Part shown: positions 44,024-52,749 of the stretch, in pieces
Layout of the letters: every line of letters begins with the position of its first letter
How positions within the stretch are numbered: the first letter of the stretch is position 1
NCBI GenBank assembly: GCA_019510125.1
Contig: JAEKKX010000008.1
Span: 62,001 to 126,000, forward strand
Origin: Lysobacterales bacterium
GTDB lineage: Bacteria > Pseudomonadota > Gammaproteobacteria > Xanthomonadales > Xanthomonadaceae
Reading direction: 5' to 3'
DNA length: 64,000 bases
Made by a program: the position numbers and the translations under genes
The notes under the pieces: generated by a model
The model's input: only the letters and a program-made list of their open reading frames with translations
Databases searched by the model: none
What the model was told of the DNA's origin: nothing

Positions 44024-45349
44024 ATGAGCACCCGCACCGGCATTTCCGCCCAGACCTACGCCCGTCGCCGCCGCCAGTTGATGCGCATGGCCGGCGACGA
44101 GGCCATCGTGGTGATCCCGGCCGCGCCGGAGCGCATCCGCAGCCGCGACACCCACTATCCCTACCGCCAGGATTCCGACCTGTGGTACCTGTGCGGCTTC
44201 ACCGAGCCCGAGGCGGTGCTGGTGCTGATCCCCGGCCGCAAGCACGGCGAGTCGCTGCTGTTCTGCCGCGAGCGCGACCCCGAGCGCGAGGGCTGGGACG
44301 GCCCGCGCGTCGGTCCGGACGGCGCGGTCGACGCGCTCGGCATGGACGACGCCTACCCGATCGACGACCTCGACGAGATCCTGCCCGGCCTGCTCGAGGG
44401 CCGCACCCGGGTCTACTACCACTTCGGGCGCGACACCGAGTTCGACCTCAAGCTGATCGGCTGGGTCAACCGGGTCCGCGCGCAGGTGCGGATGGGCGCG
44501 CAGCCGCCGCACGAATTCCTCGAACTCGGCCACCTGCTGGACGAGATGCGGCTGTTCAAGGACCGCGAGGAGCTCAAGCTGATGCAGCGCGCCGCCGACA
44601 TCAGCGTCGAGGCGCACCGGGTCGCGATGCGCGCGGCCCGGCCGGGCTGCCACGAGTACGAGCTGCAGGCCGAACTGGAACGCGTGTTCCGCCGCCACGA
44701 CGCCGAGCCGGCCTACGCCAGCATCGTCGGCGCCGGCGACAACGCCTGCGTGCTGCACTACCGCGACAACCGCGCGCAGGCGAAGGACGGCGCGCTGGTG
44801 CTGATCGACGCCGGCGCCGAGTACCGCGGCTACGCGGCGGACATCACCCGCACCTTCCCGGTCAACGGCCGCTTCACGAAAGCGCAGCGCGCGCTGCACG
44901 ACCTCGTCGGCGACGCCCAGCGCGCCGCGCTCGCGCAGGCGCGCCCGGGGGTGCCCTACGAAGCCGGCCACGTCGCCGCGGTGGAGACGCTGACCGAGGG
45001 GTTGCTGAAGCTCGGCCTGCTCAAGGGCACGCTCGAGAAGAACCTCGCCGAAGGCCACTACAAGCGCTTCTACCGGCACAAGACCGGGCACTGGCTGGGC
45101 CTGGACGTCCACGACGTCGGCGAATACCGGCTCGACGGCGAATCGCGCCTGCTCGAACCGGGCATGGTGTTCACCATCGAACCGGGCCTGTACGTCTCCG
45201 TCGACGACAAGTCCGTGCACGAGCAGTGGCGCGGCATCGGCATCCGCACCGAGGACGACGTCCTGGTCACCCGCGACGGCCACAGGGTGCTGACCGACGG
45301 CCTCGCCCGCAGCGCGGACGAGATCGAAGCGTTCATGGCCGGCGGCTGA
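44024..45349 (+). CDS. pepP: PepP, Xaa-Pro aminopeptidase (aminopeptidase P)
   Basis: M24B peptidase that removes N-terminal residues ahead of proline. 441 residues. The N-terminal domain (YARRRRQLMRMAGDEAIVVI) and catalytic domain carry the ligands in LIDAGAEYRGYAADITRTFP, HKTGHWLGLDVHD, EPGLYV and GIRTEDDVLV. It pairs with ygfB upstream. The ubiH/ubiI genes that often follow are not present; the next gene is on the opposite strand. Confidence 0.96.
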   Translation: MSTRTGISAQTYARRRRQLMRMAGDEAIVVIPAAPERIRSRDTHYPYRQDSDLWYLCGFTEPEAVLVLIPGRKHGESLLFCRERDPEREGWDGPRVGPDGAVDALGMDDAYPIDDLDEILPGLLEGRTRVYYHFGRDTEFDLKLIGWVNRVRAQVRMGAQPPHEFLELGHLLDEMRLFKDREELKLMQRAADISVEAHRVAMRAARPGCHEYELQAELERVFRRHDAEPAYASIVGAGDNACVLHYRDNRAQAKDGALVLIDAGAEYRGYAADITRTFPVNGRFTKAQRALHDLVGDAQRAALAQARPGVPYEAGHVAAVETLTEGLLKLGLLKGTLEKNLAEGHYKRFYRHKTGHWLGLDVHDVGEYRLDGESRLLEPGMVFTIEPGLYVSVDDKSVHEQWRGIGIRTEDDVLVTRDGHRVLTDGLARSADEIEAFMAGG

Positions 45350-45399
45350 TTCGCTCGATCCGCTCCACGCGGGCGGGCGGATGCGTGGTCGACGAGCTC

Positions 45400-45903
45400 T
45401 CAGCCCGGATGCCGGCACAGGCGGTCCACCGCCTTCAGCAGCGTCGGTACGCGGTGCGCGCCGTGCATGGCGCGGACGTGCGCCTGCGCTTGGGCCAGCG
45501 GCAGGCCGGCGGCGGTGACGTAAAGCGGTCGCCTGCTGTCGCCGCGCAGCACGGCGAAACGTGCATCCATGCCCGCGAACGCGGTCTTGGCCACGCCGAT
45601 CACCGGCACGCGGCCGTCCAGCGCGTCGAACAGGTGCTTGCCGAGCCCGGCGCGGCCGGCGTCGTCCAGGAAGACGTGGCCGTCGACGACGATGACGTCG
45701 GGATGCAGGGCATGTTCGCGCAGCAGGCCGAGGAGGCACGGCAGTTCGCGGCGGTAGAACGCGCCCGGTGCGTAGGCCTCGACCGTGTCGAGGCGACTGG
45801 TCACAGTGCGCAGCGGCGCCGCAGCGCACCAGTCGTCGAACAGCACGCCCGCGGCGACCGCGCCGGGCTCGGTGTAGTGCACGTCGGTCGCGAGGATCCG
45901 CAT
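45400..45903 (-). CDS. Endonuclease V-like protein (short)
   Basis: 167 residues with the core of endonuclease V, which nicks DNA or RNA near deoxyinosine or inosine. The acidic residues Asp7 (ATDVHY), Glu53 (RRELP) and Asp74 (VVDGH) correspond to the metal site, and IGVAKTAFAG follows. It is shorter than typical EndoV (about 220-230): the N-terminal helix region is missing and the C-terminal part reduced, so activity is uncertain. No in-frame upstream start would restore the missing region. Confidence 0.75.
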   Translation of the reverse strand: MRILATDVHYTEPGAVAAGVLFDDWCAAAPLRTVTSRLDTVEAYAPGAFYRRELPCLLGLLREHALHPDVIVVDGHVFLDDAGRAGLGKHLFDALDGRVPVIGVAKTAFAGMDARFAVLRGDSRRPLYVTAAGLPLAQAQAHVRAMHGAHRVPTLLKAVDRLCRHPG

Positions 45904-45934
45904 CGGCGCGGGCGATCGTGGCGTCTGCGACCGC

Positions 45935-46492
45935 TCAGCCGACCGGCGAGCCGTCCGGGTTGCGGTCGATCATCCACAGTCCGCCCCACAGCTTGAGGTC
46001 GAGTTCGTAGCCTTCGCGCTGCTTGCGCATCAGCCACGCCGGCGCGTCGGCGCGCGGGACCGCGTGGACGATGATGTCCTCGCCGTCGACGCCGCCGCCG
46101 TCGCCCACCCGCACGAGGCCGGTGGCGCGGACGAAGGCGATGCGTTCGCTGCTCATGCCCGAGGACGTGGGGCCGATCAGCAGCACCTCGACCTTCTCCG
46201 GATGCCAGCCGGTCTCCTCGGCGAGTTCGCGCTGCGCGGCGCGCTCCAGGGTGTCCTCCATGCCGTCGCCGTGGACCAGGTCGCCGACCAGTCCGGCCGG
46301 CATCTCGATCGTGCGTGCGCCCAGCGGCACCCGGTACTGCTCGACGAACAGCACCTCGTCCTGTGGGGTGACCGCAACGATGATGACGGCCATGCCGTCG
46401 CGGCCGTGGGTGCGCTCGCAGTATTCCCACTGCCCGCGGCGCTTCATGCGCAGCCACTTGCCTTCGTGGATGGTTTCTTCGTGTTCGCTCAT
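45935..46492 (-). CDS. Nudix hydrolase, ADP-sugar pyrophosphatase-like
   Basis: 185 residues with a Nudix box GDGMEDTLERAAQRELAEET then GW (REL-AEETG complete) and the upstream YRVPLGARTIEMPAGLVGD loop typical of NudF/ADP-ribose pyrophosphatase relatives. ATG 46492 begins SEHEETIHEGKWLRMKRRG. The longer in-frame start at 46549 reads through a GTAG repeat and was rejected. Substrate inferred only at subfamily level. Confidence 0.88.
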   Translation of the reverse strand: MSEHEETIHEGKWLRMKRRGQWEYCERTHGRDGMAVIIVAVTPQDEVLFVEQYRVPLGARTIEMPAGLVGDLVHGDGMEDTLERAAQRELAEETGWHPEKVEVLLIGPTSSGMSSERIAFVRATGLVRVGDGGGVDGEDIIVHAVPRADAPAWLMRKQREGYELDLKLWGGLWMIDRNPDGSPVG

Positions 46493-46517
46493 GCGGTTCC
46501 CGTCGTGGTTCTTGCCT

Positions 46518-46589
46518 GGTAGAGCGGCCTTGAGGCCGCTGCTCTTCATGGATGCCGCGAAAGGCAGCGGCCTGAAGGCCGCTCTACCG
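46518..46589. repeat. GTAG-type palindromic repeat pair
   Basis: Two inverted arms, GTAGAGCGGCCTTGAGGCCG and GCGGCCTGAAGGCCGCTCTA, around a 27-base spacer, the same family as 3669-3733. The outer edge of the right arm supplies the TAG stop codon of the exonuclease gene read on the minus strand. Confidence 0.8.
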
Positions 46590-47588
46590 GTCCTCGTCTT
46601 TGGATGGGCTGGCGCCAGGCGCGAACGCCAGCCCGCCGGCGGCGTACAGCCGGCGCCGGGTCATCGGCCCGAAGCGCAGGTGTTCGCACAGCGCACCGAG
46701 CGTGTCCGCGTCGGCCCCGCCGCGATGGAAGCGCGGGGCGGCGTCGCCGACCGGGGCGTCGCACGCGATGGTGGTGAGCCGGCGGAACAGCAGCGCGTTG
46801 TCGCGATGCTCGCGCAGGCGCGCGGCGGTCTGGGCCGCGCCGCGCAGGCGCAGGAACGGCACCTCGTCGACCCGCGCCAGCAGGCTGTCGAGGTCGCCGA
46901 AATGCGCGAGCAGCACCGCCGCGGTCTTGGCGCCGACGCCCGGCACGCCGGGGATGTTGTCGACCGCGTCGCCGGACAGCGCGAGGTAGTCCGCGATCTG
47001 GTGCGCCTCCACGCCGTGGCGCGCCTTCACCCCGTGTACGCCCCAGCGCTGGTTGCGGCCGTAGTCCCACTGCTCGTCGCCCAGGTGCAGCAACTGCGAA
47101 AGGTCCTTGTCGGCGGACAGCACGATGCCGCGGTGCCCGGCGGCGCGCGCCCGCACCAGCGCGCTGCCGATCAGGTCGTCGGCCTCGTAGTCGGGATGGC
47201 CCAGCACGCTGAGCCCCAGCGCGGCGCAGACCGCGCGGCAGTGCGCGAACTGGCGCTTGAGTTCCTCCGGCGCCGGGTCGCGATTGGCCTTGTACGCGGG
47301 GTACAGCGCGTTGCGGTAGCAGGTGTCGAGGGCCTCGTCGAAGGCGACCACGATGTGCTTCGGCCGTTCGCGTTCGAGCACGTCCAGCAGGAAGCGGGTG
47401 AACCCGGCGACCGCGTTGGTCGGCCAGCCGTCGGCGTCGGTGAAGTCGGCCGGCATCGTGTGCCAGGCGCGGAACACGTAGATGCTGGCGTCGATCAGGT
47501 ACAGCGGCGGCTCGCCCGAGGGCAGGTCGCGATCGAGGACGTCGGGCGCCTGGCCGTCGCGGTCGGCGTCCGCTCCGAAGCCGCTCAT
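46584..47588 (-). CDS. 5'-3' exonuclease family protein (Xni/PolA N-terminal domain-like)
   Basis: 334 residues of the FEN-like 5' nuclease family. YLIDASIYVFRAWHTMP, AFDEALDTCYRNALYPAYKANRD, the acidic motifs YEADDLIG and LSADKDLSQL, and the helix-hairpin-helix SGDAVDNIPGVPGVGAKTAA match the standalone xni/pol I 5' nuclease module. Probably acts on flap or primer structures. Its ATG overlaps the nitroreductase stop. Its stop codon TAG is contributed by the neighbouring GTAG repeat, suggesting that the insertion set the present C-terminus. Confidence 0.9.
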   Translation of the reverse strand: MSGFGADADRDGQAPDVLDRDLPSGEPPLYLIDASIYVFRAWHTMPADFTDADGWPTNAVAGFTRFLLDVLERERPKHIVVAFDEALDTCYRNALYPAYKANRDPAPEELKRQFAHCRAVCAALGLSVLGHPDYEADDLIGSALVRARAAGHRGIVLSADKDLSQLLHLGDEQWDYGRNQRWGVHGVKARHGVEAHQIADYLALSGDAVDNIPGVPGVGAKTAAVLLAHFGDLDSLLARVDEVPFLRLRGAAQTAARLREHRDNALLFRRLTTIACDAPVGDAAPRFHRGGADADTLGALCEHLRFGPMTRRRLYAAGGLAFAPGASPSKDEDR

Positions 47589-48148
47589 GCCGGGGTCCAG
47601 TCGGTCAGCAGCGCCGCGGGATCGGGGCGCTCGCGCTCCGGCGCCTCGGCCTGCGCGGTGCCGATGTGGACGAAGCCGGCGACGACCTCGTCCGCGGCCA
47701 CGCCGAGCAGGGCGCGGATCTCCGGGTCGTACGCCGCCCAGCCGGTCAGCCACTGCGCGCCGAAGCCGGCGGCCTGTGCGGCCTGGAGCAGGGCGAAGCA
47801 CACGCAGCCGGCGGTCAGCAGCCGTTCCTGCTCGGGGATCTTCTCGTCGGGGCCGAGCCGGGCGATCACGGTGACGATCACCGGCGCGAACGAGAACCGC
47901 AGCCGGTCCTTCTCGATCGCGGCCTCGGCGGCGCCGGGATCGCGCGCGCGGCTGCGCGCGGCCAGGCGCTCGCCCAGCGCGAGGCGGGCGTCGCCGGCGA
48001 TGCGCAGGAACCGGAACGGCACCCGCTTGCCGTGGTCGGGCACCCGCACCGCCGAGCGCAGCAGGCGCTGCAGGGTGGCCTCGTCCGGGCCGGGCGCGCC
48101 GAGCTGGCGGCTCGGGACCGACCGTCGGAGATCAAGCAGTTGCAACAT
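47585..48148 (-). CDS. Nitroreductase family protein (YdjA-like)
   Basis: 187-residue FMN-dependent nitroreductase-fold protein: DLRRSVPSRQLGAPGPDEA, VRVPDHGKRVPFRFLRIAGD, AAQAAGFGAQWLTGWAAYDP and a C-terminal VAGFVHIGTA resemble the short YdjA subfamily. ATG 48148 starts at the conserved region; in-frame upstream extension to 48232 is not conserved. Its stop overlaps the exonuclease start (ATGA). Divergent from the DUF1631 gene across 116 bases. Confidence 0.9.
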   Translation of the reverse strand: MLQLLDLRRSVPSRQLGAPGPDEATLQRLLRSAVRVPDHGKRVPFRFLRIAGDARLALGERLAARSRARDPGAAEAAIEKDRLRFSFAPVIVTVIARLGPDEKIPEQERLLTAGCVCFALLQAAQAAGFGAQWLTGWAAYDPEIRALLGVAADEVVAGFVHIGTAQAEAPERERPDPAALLTDWTPA

Positions 48149-48264
48149 CGGGAAGGGATGATCTGAGGAGGAAGTCACAGAAGCCGCCCACACCTTTCGG
48201 GGATCGTTGTAGTCTGGATTCGCGGCTCCCATTCTCCCCCGAAAGCTCCGCCGAAACGACCCGT

Positions 48265-50700
48265 ATGGACGACAACAGCCGGTATGCCGGCGGGCACGGC
48301 CCGCTGACCCGCCCCAGCGCCGAGAAAGTCTTCGAATCGGTCCGCCGCGACGCGGTCACCGCGCTGTCGGGCGTGCTGGCGGGGTTCTGGGGCGACATCG
48401 AGGAGCAGGTCAGGCTCGCGTCGATCGCCAGCCCGGACAGCCGCGCGATCTACGACGACCGGCTCGCCATCCGCCTGCTCAGCCAGCGCGCGCTGGAGCT
48501 GGCCAGCCGCTACCGCGAGGCGCTGGAGACCGCGTTCGACCAGTGGCGCAACCCGCGTCCGCGCGCGGTCGACAACAAGAGCCTGAGCCTGATGTCCGAG
48601 GCCCAGCTCGAGATCCATCTGTCCGGGCAGCAGATCGTCGAGCTGCTCGAATACCAGTTGATGCATCCGCTGCACACGCTGCACGAGCGCCTCGACGCGC
48701 TGGCGACGCCGCTGGGCCTGCCGCGGCAGGGCCCGGCGACCAACCCGCTGCGCCCGGAAGTGCCGGTGCAGGCGTTCGTGAAGCTGTTCGGCGAGGACGA
48801 TCTCACCCCGGAACTGCGCCGGCTGGTGTTCCTGCAGCTCGAGAAGCGGCTGTCGAAGGCGCTCGACGAGCTCTACACCAAGATCAACGCGCAGTTGCAG
48901 CACGGCTTCAGCGCCCGCGAGGAGGCCGGCAACGCGCCGCTGCCGCCGCAGGCCGGCGGCTGGACCCCCGACGGCGGGCTGGTCGAGGGGCGCGCGCCGC
49001 ACTCCGAGGCCCCGGGACTCCCGCCCGGCGCCGGCGGCAGGCTGTCGGAGAGCGACCAGCGCCCGCTGCGCTACCGCGAGAGCGTCCACCAGCAGTTGCG
49101 CGCCTGGCGACAGGCGGTCCTGCGCCGCGGCGGCGGGCCGGCGCCCGCGTCCGGCGGTGGCGGTGGCGGTGGCGGCAGCGGTGGCGGTGGCTCGGTGTCG
49201 CCGTTCCCGGGCCATGGCGACCACGGCGGCGGGTTCTCCGGCGGCCATGCGGGCGGCCCGGCAGGCAATGGTGGCGGTGGCGGCGGCGGATATGCGCCGA
49301 TGAACGGCCAGGGCATGTCCGCCGGCGGCGGGCAGTGGTTCAACGGCGTGCGCATGCTGGCCCCGCAGGAGCTGATGGGCATCGCCGACATGCTCCAGGG
49401 CGACGATCCCGAGCCCTACGTCCGGGCGCTGACCGACGAGGCCGATCGCCCGCTGTCGGCGGTGATTCGCGACCAGATCGTCAGCGGTTCGCGGCAGATG
49501 GGGCTGGACCCGACCCAGACCCGCTTCAACGAAGTCGACGAGGACGCGATCGACCTGGTCGGCATCATGCTGCAGACCCTGGCCCGCGGTTACGCGCCGA
49601 TGCCTCGGTCGCGCGCCATGTACGGCCGGCTGGTGCCGCCGTACCTCAAGCTGGCGCTGAGCGACGACGGCCTGTTCGACCAGCGCGGCCATCCCGGCCG
49701 GCGCCTGCTCGAAGCGCTGAGCGAGGCCTGCGACGGCAACAGCGGCGAGACCCCGCAGGACCAGCAGACGCTGACCCACGCCGAACTGGCGGTGGACAAG
49801 GTGGTCGAGGAGTTCCGCGACGACAAGACGATCTTCGAGCTGGCCGCCGCCGAACTGCGCGAACACCTCGACCAGCAGCGCAAGATGCGCGAGGTCGCCG
49901 AGCAGCGCGCGAGCGAGGCGGTCGGCGGGCGCGAGCGCCTGCAGCACGCCCGGCGCACGGTGGACGAACTGCTGGCGGCGAAGATGAGCCAGCACGCGCT
50001 GACCGAGGGCATCGCCGAATTCCTGACCGGGCACTGGCGCCACCACCTCGTCCAGACCTGGCTGCGCGAAGGGCCGAGTTCGGCCCAGTACCTGTCGGCG
50101 CTGTCGATCGGCGACGGCCTGATCCAGGCCGACCTCGACGCGTCGCGCTGCGAGGGCGGCAAGGTCGCCGACAAGATCCTCGAACTGCAGGGTCCGCTGG
50201 GCCGCTGCTACGCCAGTTGCGGCCTGGACGCCTCCGCCGCCCGCGATTCGCTGGCGCGGATCGTCTCCGCGCTGGCCTTCCCCGACCAGGCCCGGCAGTT
50301 GCACCCGCTGGCCGTCGAGGACGCGGCGCCGGAGGTCAACGACGCCGTGCAGTGGGGCGGCCTGCGCCCGGGCGCGGGCGCCGACGTCGATCCGGCGCTG
50401 GTCGCCCGGATCCGCCGGCTGCGCATCGGCCAGAACCTGCGCCTGGTCGAGGAGGACGGCCGCGAGACCTCGGCGCGGATCGCCTGGTCCAGCCCGCTCA
50501 GCGCGCGCTTCCTGATCGTCAACCGGCGCGGCATGCGCAAGCTGGTGCTGTCGCCGGAGGACATGGCGGCGCTGGTGGCGCGGGGACGGATCGTGCTGCG
50601 CTCGTCCGAGCCGCCGTTCGACGAGGCGATGCGCGAAATGTGGCAGCAGCTCGAACTGCCCGACATGGCGCCGACCTCGTCCGCGCCGCGCTCGTCCTGA
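48265..50700 (+). CDS. DUF1631 family protein, second copy
   Basis: 811 residues with the same architecture as the first copy: a helical N-terminal half, a Gly-rich linker (about 285-350, runs of eight Gly), helical segments and a C-terminal beta domain (RIGQNLRLVEEDGRETSARI, SARFLIVNRRGMRKLVLSPED) that parallels the end of the 30068 gene. No PilZ gene follows. Function unknown. ATG 48265 (MDDNSRYAGGHGPL). The two proteins are clearly diverged, so the duplication, if any, is old. Confidence 0.8.
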   Translation: MDDNSRYAGGHGPLTRPSAEKVFESVRRDAVTALSGVLAGFWGDIEEQVRLASIASPDSRAIYDDRLAIRLLSQRALELASRYREALETAFDQWRNPRPRAVDNKSLSLMSEAQLEIHLSGQQIVELLEYQLMHPLHTLHERLDALATPLGLPRQGPATNPLRPEVPVQAFVKLFGEDDLTPELRRLVFLQLEKRLSKALDELYTKINAQLQHGFSAREEAGNAPLPPQAGGWTPDGGLVEGRAPHSEAPGLPPGAGGRLSESDQRPLRYRESVHQQLRAWRQAVLRRGGGPAPASGGGGGGGGSGGGGSVSPFPGHGDHGGGFSGGHAGGPAGNGGGGGGGYAPMNGQGMSAGGGQWFNGVRMLAPQELMGIADMLQGDDPEPYVRALTDEADRPLSAVIRDQIVSGSRQMGLDPTQTRFNEVDEDAIDLVGIMLQTLARGYAPMPRSRAMYGRLVPPYLKLALSDDGLFDQRGHPGRRLLEALSEACDGNSGETPQDQQTLTHAELAVDKVVEEFRDDKTIFELAAAELREHLDQQRKMREVAEQRASEAVGGRERLQHARRTVDELLAAKMSQHALTEGIAEFLTGHWRHHLVQTWLREGPSSAQYLSALSIGDGLIQADLDASRCEGGKVADKILELQGPLGRCYASCGLDASAARDSLARIVSALAFPDQARQLHPLAVEDAAPEVNDAVQWGGLRPGAGADVDPALVARIRRLRIGQNLRLVEEDGRETSARIAWSSPLSARFLIVNRRGMRKLVLSPEDMAALVARGRIVLRSSEPPFDEAMREMWQQLELPDMAPTSSAPRSS

Positions 50701-50831
50701 GCCTGCGTTCGCGCACGCATTTCCCCGCATCCGGCGCCCGCCAGGCGCCGGATCGCCGTGCGGTGGGTGAAAAAGTCCGGCGCACGCTCTAGGATGCGGA
50801 CAACCGGTTCGAAACGAAGGGGAGTCAGGCG

Positions 50832-51977
50832 ATGACGGAAGCGGCGGAGACGGCGGCGCCCGCGGCGACGGCCGCGACGGTGATCGTCGGTGCGGTGCGC
50901 GAACGCGCGCCCGGCGAACGGCGCGTGGCGCTGACCCCCGAGACCTGCAGGAAGTACGTCGCCGCCGGCGCGCGGGTCGCGATCGAACGCGGCCTGGGCG
51001 AAGGCGCGAACCAGCCCGACGCCGCCTATGCCGACGCCGGCGCCGAACTGCACGACGGGGCCGCCGCGGTGCTCGCCGCCGCCGACATCCTGGTCTGCGT
51101 GCAGCCGCCCGCGGCCGACGCCATCGCCGCGATGAAGCCTGGCGCGGTGCTGGTCGGCATGCTCCAGCCGCAGGCCGACGCCGCCCGCGGCGAAGCGCTG
51201 GCGGCGCGCGGCATCGTCGCGTTCCCGCTGGAACGGCTGCCGCGCACCACCCGCGCGCAGGCCATGGACATCCTCAGCTCGCAGGCCGGCATGGCCGGCT
51301 ACAAGGCGATGCTGATCGCGGCGCAGCTCGCGCCGAAGTTCTTCCCGATGCTGACCACCGCCGCCGGCACGATCCGTCCGTCGAAGGTGCTGGTGATCGG
51401 CGCCGGCGTTGCCGGCCTGCAGGCGATCGCCACCGCCAAGCGCCTCGGCGCGCAGGTCGAGGGCTTCGACGTGCGCCCGGAGACCCGCGAGCAGATCGAG
51501 TCGCTGGGCGGCAAGTTCCTCGACCTCGGCGTCAGCGCCGCGGGCGAGGGCGGCTACGCCCGCCAGCTCACCGACGAGGAGCGCGCGCTGCAGCAGCAGC
51601 GCCTCGCCGACCACCTCAAGGGCGTGGACGTGATCGTGTCCACCGCCGCGGTCCCGGGCCGCCCGGCGCCGAAGATCGTCAGCGCGGCGATGGTCGCCGG
51701 CATGAAGCCCGGCAGCGTGATCGTCGACCTCGCCGCCGAGACCGGCGGCAACTGCGAGCTGACCCGGCCGGGCGAGATCGTGTCGCACGACGGCGTGGTC
51801 GTCTCCGGCCCGCTCAACCTCGCCAGCAGCGGCGCGATGCACGCCAGCGACATGTTCGCCCGCAACGTGCTGAACTTCGTGTCGCTGATGATCGACAAGG
51901 GCGGCGCCCTGCATTTCGACTGGAACGACGAACTGCTGGCGAAGACGGTCTGGCCGGAGCGCGCGCCGGCCGCCTGA
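50832..51977 (+). CDS. pntAA: NAD(P) transhydrogenase alpha subunit, domain I only (PntAA-type)
   Basis: 381-residue soluble NAD(H)-binding domain I of transhydrogenase, also homologous to alanine dehydrogenase. VGAVRERAPGERRVALTPET, the QAMDILSSQAGMAGYKAML segment and the Rossmann loop VIGAGVAGLQAIATAKRLGA are present. In split systems it works with the membrane subunits PntAB and PntB, but neither is in the following 13 kb. AGGGGAG precedes the ATG. A GTGAAA/TAGGAT pair spaced 17 bases lies upstream and may be the promoter. Confidence 0.9.
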   Translation: MTEAAETAAPAATAATVIVGAVRERAPGERRVALTPETCRKYVAAGARVAIERGLGEGANQPDAAYADAGAELHDGAAAVLAAADILVCVQPPAADAIAAMKPGAVLVGMLQPQADAARGEALAARGIVAFPLERLPRTTRAQAMDILSSQAGMAGYKAMLIAAQLAPKFFPMLTTAAGTIRPSKVLVIGAGVAGLQAIATAKRLGAQVEGFDVRPETREQIESLGGKFLDLGVSAAGEGGYARQLTDEERALQQQRLADHLKGVDVIVSTAAVPGRPAPKIVSAAMVAGMKPGSVIVDLAAETGGNCELTRPGEIVSHDGVVVSGPLNLASSGAMHASDMFARNVLNFVSLMIDKGGALHFDWNDELLAKTVWPERAPAA

Positions 51978-52095
51978 ACGGCCTCGGCGGCGACCTTGCC
52001 GGGCGGCGGTTCCGCGGCCGCCGCTTCCGCAGTATGCTCGGCCCGCCGGCCCGGACTGGACAGGGGCGTCCGCCGGCGCCTCCAGGAGACCCGTC

Positions 52096-52650
52096 ATGAG
52101 CGAACGCTTCGCAGGACACGCGCCCGGCGCCCCGGGCCACGAGGAAGGCCCGCGCGCGACCGGCGCGCACGCCGTCGCCGCCCCCGACCTCGAGCGCCAG
52201 GGGCCGATGCTGCAGGCGCCGCAGAAGCGCCAGGAGCTGGAGATGAATCCGGCCGAGCGGCAGTTGTTCGAGCGCGCGATGAGCCTGGTCCAGAACCGGA
52301 CCGGCATGACCGAGGACGACGCGAAGAAGGTCGCCACCGACGTGGTCCTGACCGCGCGCCACACCCCCGGCCTGTCGGAGAAGCCCGAATACATGGATGT
52401 GCGCAACGGCCACGTGATGATGGCCGAGAAGGTCGGCAAGGAGCCGATCTTCAACGGCTACGTGAACATCGAACAGTCGCAGCAGCAGAGCCCCGCGCAG
52501 CAGCAGGACCGGGTCGCGATGGAGAACCGGCAGCGCGAGCAGCAGCAGGCCGAGGTCCAGCGCACGCAGCGCGAACCCGAGCAGCGCAACGCCGCGCAGG
52601 TGCTGGAGGACAACGCCGCCTGGCGGCTGTCCGCGCACCGCACGCTCTGA
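52096..52650 (+). CDS. Short XVIPCD-like protein, candidate type IV secretion substrate
   Basis: 184 residues, no signal peptide. An Ala/Pro-rich N-terminus (1-45) is followed by MNPAERQLFERAMSLVQN, AKKVATDVVLTARHTPGLSE, a short beta region (EYMDVRNGHVMMAEKVGKEP) and a very Gln/Arg-rich tail (about 127-165). The order and the Gln-rich end resemble the XVIPCD signal domain seen at the end of the 22858 toxin, but with no catalytic module in front. AGGAG before the ATG. It could be an orphan effector tail, an effector of another kind, or an unrelated family; the resemblance is by eye. Confidence 0.6.
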   Translation: MSERFAGHAPGAPGHEEGPRATGAHAVAAPDLERQGPMLQAPQKRQELEMNPAERQLFERAMSLVQNRTGMTEDDAKKVATDVVLTARHTPGLSEKPEYMDVRNGHVMMAEKVGKEPIFNGYVNIEQSQQQSPAQQQDRVAMENRQREQQQAEVQRTQREPEQRNAAQVLEDNAAWRLSAHRTL

Positions 52651-52674
52651 GAGGGGACTGCGGTCCCCCGCAAT

Positions 52675-52703
52675 GAAAACGGCGCCTTGCGGCGCCGTTT
52701 TCG
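52675..52703. terminator. Bidirectional intrinsic terminator
   Basis: Perfect stem GAAAACGGCGCC / GGCGCCGTTTTC with a TTGC loop, A-run on the left and T-run on the right, between the convergent XVIPCD-like and M28 peptidase genes. Confidence 0.88.
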
Positions 52704-52749
52704 TGTGTGCGCGGGGCGTGCGCGCGTCGCGCAGACGCCGTGCGCGGGC

